DNA of 64,000 nt from Blepharisma stoltei (taxonomy: Eukaryota > Ciliophora > Heterotrichea > Heterotrichida > Blepharismidae): contig CAJZBQ010000005.1 in assembly GCA_914767885.1 (NCBI GenBank), forward strand, positions 62,001 to 126,000, given 5' to 3'. Positions within the stretch are counted from its first letter, which is position 1; each line of letters opens with the position of its first letter. Shown here in pieces: positions 52,785 to 63,063 of this stretch. A program made the position numbers and the translations under genes. A model generated the notes under the pieces. That model was not told where the DNA came from. It ran no database searches and saw only the letters and a list, made by a program, of their open reading frames with translations.

Positions 52785-53625
52785 TTACATACCTTTCATA
52801 ACCTGCTTTGTCGCCCCACAGTCCTGCAGAAACACTCTATTCGTTATATGTATCGATCCTTCATCAGCAGAAATTGTCGACCCATTGCTTGACGAGCATG
52901 ATGATCTCAGCGTTGCTGGATTTATTTTTAATCCAGAAAGTGCATATCTAGAATTAAACAAATTTTTCGACATTTCTTCAGAATTTTCTGGTAGTAATTC
53001 TGCCATATGTGAAGGCAAATTATTGGACATGTCAGCTTCCTCGCTGCTTGAAATCTGATAACAGTCTTCTTCGCTTATAGAGCTAATCACGTTATTTTTT
53101 CGTTTTAAATCAAAATCGGATTCATTAAAATCTTTTTGAAACTCTTCTGATTGGTATAAATTTGATCCGCAGTTGACCGAAAATTTTTCCAAAAACCCTT
53201 TAGCTATTTGATTGGTTTTTTTTACTACTACCCCCCCCCCCCCCTCCGTGAGCGAACAAAACCATTAGAAAAATCGCCATTTTTTTGACCAAAAACCCAC
53301 CCTCCGTGACTGAACAAAAATTTTTTTAATAGAAAAAATTTTAATGGAAAAAAAATTTTGATATATAAGTGATAATTAGTATAATGAAATCTAGAGCTAA
53401 TTCTGTTTAATTTTAAACAAATTGCGTTTTAAAACACATAAATTTTGCAAATTAAATTAATATTTGCTTCCCAATTTTTGCAAATTAGGATTTTTTTAAA
53501 TTTCGAAAAAAATATTTTTTATAAAATTTATATATAAATTTTTTTTAAAAAAAAAAATTAACCCCCCTCCGTGAGCGAACAAAATTTTTTTGTTCGCTCA
53601 CGGAGGGGGGGGGGGGAGTTAGCAT
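52785..53625 (-). CDS. Unknown acidic Ser-rich protein, 149 aa, MITE directly after the start codon
   Basis: Without excision the only Met start would be internal (53192). Removing the MITE unit (53231-53621) creates ATG CTA GTA GTA AAA AAA ACC, open to TAA at 52785. The product MLVVKKTNQIAKGFLEKF... is Ser/Glu/Asn-rich with an SSEEAD stretch. Family not recognised. Lies just upstream of the RCC1 gene on the same strand and could be its N-terminal part. Confidence 0.55.
53231..53621. mobile_element. MITE family 1, full-length
   Basis: TA-bounded (53229-53230, 53620-53621), 391-bp unit, over 95% similar by eye to the 25.77-kb copy including both GTGAGCGAACAAA hairpins and the AT core. Poly-C/poly-G tracts at the ends differ in length. 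Confidence 0.95.
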
Positions 53626-53697
53626 TATAAAGGCAATTGTCTCACTAAAATAATTTATGATAAAATAGTGTTTCAGGCGACATTTCCATAAGAAAAT

Positions 53698-54444
53698 TTA
53701 TTGAGCCAAATTTGATCCGCTGCTTATGCTAGAAATACTACTTCTCGGGTCAATTATTTTTTTTGGATTTTCAAAATCATTAGTCAAATCTATCGTATTT
53801 TCTATTGTTTGCACAATATTTGTGCCGGAATAAAACTCAATAGATGACGCAGGAGTTGTATGAGGGTTATATTGAATTATTTCTTGGTCGAAGTTATTAA
53901 TTTTCCACATATCTTCTTTTTTCGGCAGCTTTATACCAATTTTTTTGGTTGGGGTCGCCGATTCGTTGGAAAATTGATCTGAAAATAATTCCTGGTTGAC
54001 TTTTTTGGTTTCCTCTGCAAATGTTTCGTCAATTGCAAACAATTGAATATCATTGATGATTTCGTCGTAATTTCCTCTTTTAAAAGGACTTATTGCCTGC
54101 AAGTTTTTTAACGTGCTCTTTATATCGACTTCGTCTATAAATGTGCAGTCTTCTTTTGAGATTAAAATTCAGGAGTCAGCCACTCTATAGATAGACCGAG
54201 GGTCATTTAAGATGGGGAATCTATAGAGAGGGTCAGACTTAAATTGGGAGTGCCTAGGCTTGTCTGAGTTTCATATTTGCAATGAGACTGGGTGAGGCCC
54301 AGAGTAAGAACAAGATTTTTGCAAGATAAATGAAGACTGTGATACAGTTTCAACTGTAGTTGATCTATCTGAGATACGAGAAAGGCGGGTCTTGATAAAT
54401 TTATCCTGGTCGCTTGAAATCATTATAGATGCCACTTCTTTCAT
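53698..54444 (-). CDS. Unknown protein, 248 aa
   Basis: ATG 54444, TAA 53698, with TGA as Trp in QIWNSDK and ADSWILI. Contains two Ser-rich ends and a central KKIGIKLPKKEDMWKINNF. It looks like a regulatory phosphoprotein; no domain recognised. The same polarity and Ser-rich style as the next downstream gene may mean related function, which is inference only. Confidence 0.6.
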
Positions 54445-54871
54445 ATATTTTTAATTATATATAAAAACCATAGGAGTTAAAGCCAAAATTCAGATTAAGA
54501 ATAGATTTGATTTAGCATAAAAACAATTATTTTTAATTATGTTTTATAAGGATTCTAACTCCCTTCAGTTAATAAATATCAATGAAGCAGGCATTTTTCA
54601 ATTGAGCTGTCTCTATTAAAAATAAAGAAAATAGTTTTTAATTTAATTAATAAATTTATTAATTATAATAATTTTTATAAATTTTTGAAAAAACAATAGA
54701 ACGTCTTAGAAATATCTCTTAATTTTTTTTATTTATTTCAGTAAAGTAAGCAAATCTTTAAGCAGTTTTGCTACGCTCTAGGCCACCTTAAAATAAAAAT
54801 GGAAATCTATCTAATAAGATAAGCAAAAAATTTATTGTGAAAAATATTTACATTTAATTTATATCGTATCC
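54445..54871. other. Intergenic, nothing certain
   Basis: AT-rich. CTAACTCCCTTCAGTTAA at about 54555 resembles a MITE end, but no partner end was found. Confidence 0.35.
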
Positions 54872-55174
54872 TTAGGGAGACATTTCTTTATCAAATTCTT
54901 TGAAAAGCTCGTCTTCTATTATAGGGTTTGATGATCTTGGTGTTACTAATATTTTGGGCTTTCACTGTGTACTTGAAGTATCTAATTTATTTTGTGATCT
55001 TTTTCCATAAATTATTTGGCTTATTTCTTCTAAAAGCTGGTTTTTCAAGCTCGCATCTGATTTTGAAGCGGTAGTACAGGCGCTGGGTGCTTTTGTATGC
55101 ATGTGGTAGCGCTTTGGCTTTGGCAATAAGAGTTCTGATGGGAGACTAAAATACGAGCTACTGACTTCTGCCAT
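54872..55174 (-). CDS. Unknown small protein, 100 aa
   Basis: ATG 55174, TAA 54872, TGA as Trp in STQWKPKIL. Pro/Lys-rich middle (LLPKPKRYHMHTKAP), acidic C-terminus. No domain recognised. Confidence 0.5.
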
Positions 55175-55545
55175 TTATATATTACTTCCATTAGGTAGTA
55201 AAAAACAGGAAAAGAAAAAAAGGAAGAGTTTGTTAAGATTCCAGGCAGCTTTATCATTAAAAAAAATTAGCACATTTTTTATATGGTCGACTTTTATATC
55301 AGTTCAAATAATAAAAAAATTTATTCTATGCTCAATATGAATGAGAATTTTTATTTAATTAATTGATTAATATTTAATTATTTATATCATAAATATCTTA
55401 ATAAGCGATCTAAATACTTTAATTTTATAATAATAATCATTACCTATTATCTTGAGTGCTTTATTATGCTATTTAACACAAGCTAAATATATATAATTAT
55501 CTTATTTGGATACAACCCCTATTATTTTTTTAATTTATTATTTAC
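55175..55545. other. Intergenic, nothing recognised
   Basis: AT-rich 370 bp with no features recognised. Confidence 0.4.
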
Positions 55546-56307
55546 TTACACCCTTCTTTTTTTAGAATTTTCATTCAAATCCGCCAATAGACTATCATTT
55601 AGCTCTTCTTCCTCCTTCACAACAATACTCCTTTCCCCCTCCTTACTTTTTAAATCATTTAAAATCCCTAAAAACTGTGCAGCGAGCTCTAACCCTGTTT
55701 CTTCTCTCATCCTTGCCACTTCTACCCTTGTCGTATCTATTTCTACTGAAAGTTCTGTCAAATCAGCAACCCTTTTATTTTGTCTATCAATAACCTCATT
55801 TTTAAACCTCACTACCTCCATAGCCTGAACCAAAAAATCCTGCATCCCATCCCCTTTAAAGCTTTTTTCCAGCCTTGCCTTAAACATTGACACAAATAGT
55901 TTTGCTGCTTCGTCCATAGGCATATGGAGCTCAATTTCAGCTGAATTTTCTTCTTTATCCTCCCTAAAGAAAAATCGGCACTTATGGGAGGTTTCTTTAA
56001 AAGCGCTGCGTAAAATAGTAAAATAATCAGTGCTTATAAGCTGGGAATTACAAGAATTGGTAAAAATGTGGCTTGGGGTGTAAAAGAGAGCGCCATTTAT
56101 TGAGATATAGAGCTTGCAGAGAGGGAGAGTAGGGTTGTATGTACAAGGGTGCGGGTACCAGTTGCTGATGATCCACATAGGGGTTCCGTCTAGTGTAGAT
56201 GTATAGATAAAGAAAGAGTCATACGATAGATGGCGAACTAAGTGTATCCGATCTCTTGACGCAATTTTCTCAACCTCATAATTACGAGAATTATGCGAAC
56301 CAGTCAA
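55546..56307 (-). CDS. XRCC4: XRCC4-like non-homologous end-joining protein
   Basis: At least 240 aa. RIHLV near the N-terminus, a beta-rich head domain, then a long coiled coil ending QFLGILNDLKSKEGER match the XRCC4 layout (human XRCC4 has RIHLV near its start and VLNEKKxKIR at the coil end). The C-terminus ends KKRRV, basic, possibly a nuclear signal. XRCC4 holds DNA ligase IV. The upstream ATG is not clear because a GC-rich insertion begins at about 56308. Relevant to IES biology because excised ends in ciliates are joined by NHEJ. Confidence 0.65.
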   Translation of the reverse strand: MTGSHNSRNYEVEKIASRDRIHLVRHLSYDSFFIYTSTLDGTPMWIISNWYPHPCTYNPTLPLCKLYISINGALFYTPSHIFTNSCNSQLISTDYFTILRSAFKETSHKCRFFFREDKEENSAEIELHMPMDEAAKLFVSMFKARLEKSFKGDGMQDFLVQAMEVVRFKNEVIDRQNKRVADLTELSVEIDTTRVEVARMREETGLELAAQFLGILNDLKSKEGERSIVVKEEEELNDSLLADLNENSKKRRV

Positions 56308-56880
56308 GGATCAAGCCTGAATTAGGTTTATTCATATTGGGTAGTTTTGGCTTGGTCCTTGTGGCTGGAAATAGGAAACCCAACAATGTCCATCGGGACG
56401 CCAGGGATTAGTTTCGTGATACCAGAAATTGCAACCTGGTCATAGAAGCTAAATCTTTTTCCTGTAGAGGCTGAGGGCAGCTACCAAACTCTCTTTACAC
56501 TTCGGGTTTTCCTAGATCTATCTACTTCCCAAAGTGCCTGATGCAGGGTCGCAGAAATCCATAGTCTGCCATTTAAGACTGGAACCTTCAAGATAAAGAG
56601 GAGAGCACCTCCTTGTGCGCACTCATCATGCCCTGGCAAGAAGACGACTAGAAGAAGCAAGGTAGCTTTGGAGCCCTCGACCAAGCAAATCATCACCTCA
56701 ATCAACCATTTCGAGGAATGGACGTCACAAAGCGACTTAACCATTCAGGCTCCTTGGCAACTGTACTACTAATGCAGCTCTATCTATTATAGTGAACTAC
56801 ACTGACTGGCACGTGTGGCTTTTGGCTCCAAACTGAGCCAAAAGCACCCCGTGCCAGTCAGTGTAATTAACTATAATTAA
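56308..56880. mobile_element. GC-rich SINE-like insertion with a large terminal hairpin
   Basis: GC-rich non-coding DNA upstream of the XRCC4-like ORF. Near 56795-56865 a strong palindrome has arms ACACTGACTGGCACG and GGCTTTTGGCTC around CAAACT. Parts (GATACCAGAAATT, GTCACAAAGCGA) resemble the 14.3-kb SINE. Target duplications are not clear; GACTGG occurs at both sides. Confidence 0.5.
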
Positions 56881-57004
56881 TATAAAGAAAGAATCTGCGT
56901 TCATAAATTGTCAGAAATAAATAATGGGAGTTAAAATATAGGACTTTATATGAAAATTGTGCAGATTTTTAATAAATATTAATTTAACCCTAAATTTATT
57001 ATTA

Positions 57005-57310
57005 TTATCTACGCTTAGGCTGCTGCTGTTGCTTTGAAATTTGTGGGACTTTGTCAGGATTCATTGATTCAGAAGGTATAGAATGGGCAGGATTTCTCAT
57101 ATATTCTTCATATTGTGTATGGATAAACTGGCATAGCTCAGCAGACGGTACCACAATCGGTGAGCCTACATGTCCATTGCTTAGAGGTAGCACTAAATTG
57201 ACTTCTCCTAAAATTAATTTAATTGCATCAGTTTCATTAGCAAGCTTTACACACATAATTCTATGGTAGCTTTCTATATTATTTTCTGCAGAAATATCCA
57301 TAAGAAGCAT
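57005..57310 (-). CDS. Unknown small protein, 101 aa
   Basis: ATG 57310 to the stop at 57005. An open frame with sense extends upstream (WLYRSFILANMLL), so it may be a 3' exon of the larger SAP-domain gene, but no junction in frame was found. The C-terminus is Gln/Lys-rich. Family unknown. Confidence 0.45.
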   Translation of the reverse strand: MLLMDISAENNIESYHRIMCVKLANETDAIKLILGEVNLVLPLSNGHVGSPIVVPSAELCQFIHTQYEEYMRNPAHSIPSESMNPDKVPQISKQQQQPKRR

Positions 57311-57394
57311 ATTTGCAAGTATAAAACTCCTATAAAGCCAATCCTTAATAATTTTTATTTGAAATTTATAAATAAAAATTTATATTAAAAATTA

Positions 57395-60068
57395 TTATCA
57401 TTTTAAATAGTATAAACTATCTTTGTCTATAAGAATCATATCTTCAATATTGATCCTGCCTAATTTATTTCTGATTTCTTTGGCAACTAGCTCTTTTAGT
57501 CCTTTTTTATATGAGTCTAGCCCTGCTAAAAAGAAATGAAAAGAATTTCTGAGGTTATACCCAATATGTGTAGTATCATCTATAAAATCTTGCCTAGTAT
57601 AAGAATTTTCTTCATATTCAGCTTTATCATAATTATGGCTTATATCTGACTCCACTATTGGATGATACGCATACTCTAAAAATGTATTTCCTGCATGGTC
57701 CATTCCTTCTGTCAGCTGTTTACCTTCAAGATTCGATATAAGAGGCTGTGACGACAAAAAATTAAAAATTTTCCCTTCTTTTTTTAACGCAGAGTTTTGG
57801 CTTATATACAAAATTATATGTAAAAATGAAAAATATTTTTAAAAAAAAATAAATAAAAATTCACTATAGAGAAGTATAGTATTTCTTGGCAGTCCAGAGT
57901 CTAATACGACTTGCAGCTCTTGGTTTGCACCTTTCATTGTTTCAGCTCCTAAATAGAACCTAGGCCTGTACCACGTATAAATTCCTTCGTCCAGCATATG
58001 GCGAATCATCATATGGAATTTTCCAACTTTTTCAGGGATTTTTCGTATCATCGTCCCTGGGTTCATATCAAGCAGCCTTCTATTCTGCAATGATACTGTC
58101 AAAATTGGTGGTGACGAATATGATGAATGCGCCGTACTGCAACAGTACAAAGGGTTTGAGGAAAACCGTGAACAGCAATCAGCACATAGATCATTATTAC
58201 ATTCTTTAGGCCGTGTACACTGTAAGCAGAGGCTCGGTGGCTTTAAAAATGGACACGGGATTAAGTGAGAAAGTTTATGAGAAATTAATCTGAATTGCCT
58301 TATATATAAAAATATTTTTAAAAAAAAAAAAATTAATATGGTAAATAAAGCTGAAAAGAATAAGAATTGGAAGTAAGGTTGAGCGTTGAAAAAAGTTTGG
58401 CATGAGTCAGCTGATGGAAATTCCAAATAAAATTCACGCACAGAGAAGTTATACCTATTTATAATAAAACAATAATTTTTTGTAGTAAATAGAATAATCA
58501 TGAGATATAGGGATATCACTTAAAGGGCTTTGAGATGCCTCTGCATGGATCATTGAAGCATGAAGCCCAGTTATTGAAGCCGCCAAGTGAATAATTTCAG
58601 GTATAACTTGGTGCTTAGGAGGAATCAGAGGCTTTGTTTTTCGCAAGCAAGGGTCTATGATCACAAGGACCCGGTCAGGATTTATTCCACGATTTCGATA
58701 GCGCTTCTGCAGCTCTTGAAGATTTTCAGGGAGATTTTCAATTCTAAAACGCAGGTCAGTTTTCTTAATAAGTTCTCTTCTAGAAAGATAGGTGGCTCTG
58801 GCGTCTTCCTGGGTTAAAAAAGTTAAATAAATGTATTGAATTCTATGGGTGGAAGGATTGTGCCATACTTGAATCCTATCCCATCTGACTGCATATCCTT
58901 CAAAAACTCGGTAAAGCTGGATTTTTCGTAAAGGATCTTTAATATTTTTTTAAAAAATAAATTCGCCTATTTTTTTTGGAGTAAAAAAACCTATTTTATA
59001 TAGAAAAATATAGCGGAAAATAATAGATTGTGGTATAAACAGACGAAGCGTAAGGGAGCGGTCCATATTTTCTTCGAATTCATATAAGCTTCGTAGCCGG
59101 TATCTGAAAAATTGAACTGGCCGATCATGTATGTGGCACGGAACTCGTTGTTGATGCAGCCCACAGCAGATCGAGCACATGAAGTTGGTGCATAAAGAAG
59201 ATGCAGGATATCGGCATAAGGAAAAATGAGTTTGGCAAAATGTGACACCATGCAGAGCTTCACTGTCTAAAACAGTGTAGATCATTTCTATACCATTTCC
59301 TCATAACTATATAAGCTAATTTATATGATTTTATTTATGGAAATTCATAGAGGACTGATATAACAATTTTTGCCTTTCGACTGCTTGTTGAAGCTCTTTG
59401 TGGTCCAGCTTACACGTGAGTCCTAAAGCGGCTGCCAGATGTCTGATAATGCTTTCAGGAGCTTGTGAGGCGAAATCGCAGGTGTATGGGAGAAAAATTA
59501 AAGCGACCAGCCGCTCAGCTAGCTTATTATCCACAATATGATTGTAAAAGCAAAAAGTGGGCCTCATCAAAGCGCCAATTGCTTTTAAGACGTCATCAGA
59601 AGCAATTTTTTTATTCATGTATATCTTATCCATGACTATAGGCTATTTATTAATAAATCAGGCTATTTTTTTTTGGTCGAAAACAGAAAATTTTTGTTTT
59701 TTTATGCAATCGAAATAGGCTTAGGAACTATAGCTAATTTCTGGGACAACTTTTCAAGGTAATTTGGTGTTCATCTGTGGAGAGGCGTCATTGACAAGTT
59801 GAATTGCAGTTGTCAGCCAAGACGAGGAGGCGAAGCGTTCTAGTGGGGTGTCGCTTAATTTTTCTAATTCTTCTGGGGATAACTTATTGACTACATTTTC
59901 TGAGTTGAATGAAAAAAGCTCAAATCTACGAATCAGCTCTTCTCTTGTACCTATGCAGGAAAGACCTAAAGATTGACACCTGGCGCGTGCCCGCCAATAT
60001 GGTTCTGCTCTAATGCAGCGAGCATCTCTATATTCAAATTCTTCTTTCAATGACAAATTTTTTGCCAT
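57395..60068 (-). CDS. SAP-domain protein with two Cys/His clusters, multiply interrupted
   Basis: ATG 60068. A SAP motif (RARCQSLGLSCIGTREELIRRF, given in part) near residue 30 suggests DNA or chromatin binding. Two Cys-rich repeats share C-x5-C-x2/3-LC/MC-x2-CC-x(6-8)-C-x2-H: around 59150 (SLCTNFMCSICCGLHQQR) and around 58185 (KECNNDLCADCCSRF). Several short interruptions at TA pairs are needed (about 59650-59735, 59290-59335, 58454-58496, 57800-57870). One frame change at about 58820 fits a T7 versus T6 homopolymer error. Ends TAA near 57395. Family not recognised beyond SAP. Confidence 0.6.
58454..58496. other. 43-bp TA-bounded IES in SAP gene
   Basis: Joining TA 58495-58496 to TA 58452-58453 (minus strand) gives SHDYNFSVREFYLEF. 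The retained sequence contains TAG. Confidence 0.75.
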
Positions 60069-60239
60069 TTATTGGATTTGATTATAAACCTATTTACATA
60101 AAAGCTTGAGCAATTGTTAGCCCTTTTGAGATAAATAGATAAAAAACGAGGTTATTATGTATGGGCTGCTAGCAGATGACTCAGATGATTTATTATTTAT
60201 TTTCTCATGTAAAGAAATGGCCCAAGGGCACTTAGATTA

Positions 60240-60755
60240 TTATAGAGTAGTTTCTGGCCAGATGTGTCGGCATTTCATATCTCTTGTTTCACTCCATCCT
60301 CTTGCTTGCCAGTCCGATTATTAGGCCTAAAGGATGTTTTGCTCCCTTCGAGGAAAAGCGTGCACTCGCTACCTGAGTTACTGCGTTATATGCCAACGGT
60401 GCTGCCCTTTCGAAATTCAATATAGGCTATTAGCCCGAAGGAAACTCGTAGCCCAGGACACAACTCCTGGCATCGCGTTTGGAAATTCCCGATTGACTAA
60501 ACGAACGCCCTTGGCCTCGCTGGGATATCCCTTTCCAACTTCAAAGTACCATCCTCCTCATGCAAAACCTTGCCCTGAATGTGAGCTTGGCGGTCAGTCC
60601 TACACTGCATCCACCAGGCCAACTAAACCCATCTGACATTCTCACCATCGCTGTTCTCCTTTTTACAAAGTCCCCAGACTCCCGTTTGGCTACAGGTGCT
60701 AAGAGGGCAGATTGGTTCTTCACGTCATTTTTAACTGTGTGGCCGAAGGCCACAA
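60240..60755 (-). mobile_element. SINE-like element between SAP and CtlX-like genes
   Basis: GC-rich. Shares GTGCACTCGCTACC, TTGGAAATTCCCGATTGA, CCCTTTCCAAC and GGCTACAGGTGCTAAGAGG with the 10.2-kb element, in the same order. Ends near GGCCGAAGGCC. Target duplications not clear. Confidence 0.75.
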
Positions 60756-60789
60756 ATCTATATAATAGGATTTTAATATTTTTATTAAA

Positions 60790-61769
60790 TTATGGACGTG
60801 TAGACATCATGCAAGATATAGAGCCTCCTCCCACTCTTTCAATAGTAGGGATATCAACATATACGATCTCTCTATCAAGATTCAGCAAGTTTTTAGCTTG
60901 CTCTGACATGAAAATCACTTCAGTTTTCAATTTTGGGGAGTACAACGTTTTAAAATTTCCTGCATATTTCACCATATCTTCATATGATAAATCCCAAATT
61001 CTATAGTGCCTAAGTGCGTCTTGGACTTTATTTTTATCTGAAATGTCAGTTATTGACTCTATACCTTATAAACTAAAAACAATTTTGATTATAAAAAAAT
61101 ATTTTAATGACAAATCATTGAAATTTGATATAAATTCACTACTGCCATTGTAGGTGTTAATCCTATAAATAGGCCTGTATGGAAAATAGGGAAATTTGTT
61201 TTGTCAAATGCCCTGAAGGTTACAGGATTTCATGGAATTTCTCGGTAGTGGTTTAAGCGTGACACAAGCTCGTGTAAAACTCTTTCAGAGGCTCTTTCTG
61301 AGGTACACATCAGGATATTGCTACTTAAGTCATCAAAAGTTAAGCACCCTGGGCCTTCTAAAGCTAATTTTCCATGTTCTGGAGCTTCAAAATAAGTCAA
61401 ATCAATAACGACAGGAAATTCCTGCCTAAATCTCTCAATAAATTCTGGTCTCCTTTCTCGTTGTCTTGAAGGATGCTTAACAGGGTAAAGGACCATTATT
61501 TTTTCTTTATATTCAGGAGGCCCTAAAAATGAAATCCAGTCACAAACAAAGCAAGCATCAGGGGCTTTTTCATCAGGATTATGCAATTGAGTTATTTCAA
61601 TTCCATAGGATTCCACTGTTTGCTTGAAACTTGTGTATTCAGAATCAAAGTTGTTTGTATTAGTATCTTTAAACATAAATTTGTTGTCTGTAGCTGCTTC
61701 TTCATTGTGATAGAATTTAGCAGGCTTGATCATAAGAATCTTGCTTGCAAATCTTGAGACCGCTTTCAT
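60790..61769 (-). CDS. CtlX-like amidinotransferase/dimethylarginine dimethylaminohydrolase-family protein, one IES
   Basis: 302 aa after removal of a 71-bp IES. AATDNKFMF, DACFVCDWISF, HPSRQRERRPEFI, LALEGPGCLTFD, ACTSERASE-like CTSERASE and FHTGLFIGLTPTMAVVNLESI match the bacterial CtlX/arginine deiminase-related family. The family hydrolyses or transfers groups on guanidino compounds. The catalytic-type His is in FHTG. A Cys after GGGSISCMM near the C-terminus is at the expected place for the nucleophile. Possible bacterial origin. ATG 61769, TAA at 60790. Confidence 0.8.
61062..61132. other. 71-bp TA-bounded IES in CtlX-like gene
   Basis: Joining TTA at 61131-61132 to TA at 61060-61061 (minus strand) restores VVNLESITDISDKNK, matching the family VVCLESI segment and a total length divisible by three. 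Confidence 0.85.
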
Positions 61770-61812
61770 TATTTTTATCAATAAGTAAATACTTATAATT
61801 AAAAAATTGCAA

Positions 61813-62439
61813 ATGCAAAGATCTAATAAAAATGTAGTCTCAACGAAGCAAATTGCTTATCAAAGTCATATCTCAAAGTCTTTACCTATTCCTTTCATTA
61901 CAAATCAGTTTGGCAAGCATCAAATCTGGTTTGAAAAAATTCTGGATCATAAAACCTATATAAATCAGTTTAGTCCTAAAAGCGTGAGCCATAGTAGATC
62001 TAATTCAAATATAGCTCTTACTAATCGCTCTATGTCGAGACTAACAAGTTGTAGCACCCCATGATATAACCATAATAGCTACACTCAAAGAGGAAATTAT
62101 TCAGTTTTTAAACCTTTTCAAGGCTCTCAAATATAGAGGCTACCTTTGAGTAGCGCTCTAAGCGCCCGAGACTTCCCGACGAAGTCTGGGCGGTGGTTTG
62201 ACCAGCTGATGTTGGTCAAACCAACATCCAAAATGACAAATTCTTCTCATACAGAAGGTTTGTCAAATTGGATGCTGGTTTGACCAACATCAGCTGGTCA
62301 AACCACCGCCCAGACTTCGTCTGGAAGTCTCGGGCGCTTAGAGCGCTACTCAAAGGCAGCCTCTATACCTCTGCATAGAAAAGCTAAAAGCATGGGAGAA
62401 GATATGGTGCAACAATTATCAGTGTCTTTTAGAAGATAA
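61813..62439 (+). CDS. Unknown small Ser/Asn-rich protein, 130 aa, split by a giant palindrome
   Basis: ATG 61813. TGA is Trp in STPWYNHN. After removal of 234 bp (TA 62132-62133 to 62366-62367) the frame continues QIPLHRKAKSMGEDMVQQLSVSFRR to TAA 62437-62439. Basic, Ser-rich, with no recognised domain. Divergent from the CtlX-like gene. Confidence 0.6.
62134..62367. other. 234-bp near-perfect palindromic TA-bounded IES
   Basis: Arms of about 110 bp starting TATAGAGGCT(A)CC and ending GGCAGCCTCTATA, centre near 62250. Arms differ at only a few positions (for example CCCGACGAAG versus CTTCGTCTGG). A single strand could fold almost completely. Confidence 0.9.
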
Positions 62440-62490
62440 TAATTAATATTTCTTGACTTTTTTCCTATGCTTTATATACTTTTTACAATG

Positions 62491-62560
62491 AATAGAAGCA
62501 TTTTTAGTCTATTTACTATGCAAAATAAGGATAGCGGTTATCAGCAGGCATGCTTCTATT
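62491..62560. mobile_element. 70-bp element with 11-bp terminal inverted repeats
   Basis: AATAGAAGCAT at one end and ATGCTTCTATT at the other, with GATAGCGGTTATC inside. The same end and core motifs border the 0.6-kb insertion in copy A, so these may be short and long members of one family. Confidence 0.6.
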
Positions 62561-62602
62561 AATTTAAAAAGCTATATGTAAGTTAATACTTAAAGTGGCT
62601 TA

Positions 62603-62835
62603 ATTCCCTTGGATAGTAAGTAAAAATCTTAAAGGATTGAATTTTTTTATATATAAAATATAAAAAGGGGTTTTATTTTCCAAATTTTGTAAAGTTCTAA
62701 TATGAAAAATATAATTTTAAGGATGCAAGCTGTTTAAAATTAATATAAATTTTTATTTATTATAAAGAATTTCTTCTTCTCTGATAATCCTAAAACAGAA
62801 ATTCTCTAATGGTTTTGCTATCTAACTAAGGGAAG
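62603..62835. mobile_element. MITE family 1 remnant
   Basis: After TTA it begins ATTCCCTTGGATAG. The right end has TCTCTAATGGTTTTGCTATC then GGGAAG and TTA, paralleling TTCTAATGGTTTTGTTCGC..GGAG-TTA of intact copies. Strongly decayed. Confidence 0.5.
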
Positions 62836-63063
62836 TTAAGAATTTAGTAGAATATTTTATTCATTTTTCAACTCCATAATAATTTTAACGCATAATATGC
62901 AACAACATTCTATTTGCTATATCATCAAACTCTCGATTATTTTTTATTTTTCAATTTCCTAATTTTTCAGATTTTTAATACTTCACAATTTATTTTTAAA
63001 TAAAAACAATTTTTTGACATCACCAAAATATCATATATTACCATATTATTTTCGAGTAATAAA

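Noticed and set aside
54541-54600. MITE end CTAACTCCCTTCAGTTAA
   Set aside because: No matching second end or internal similarity within 600 bp; kept only as a note.
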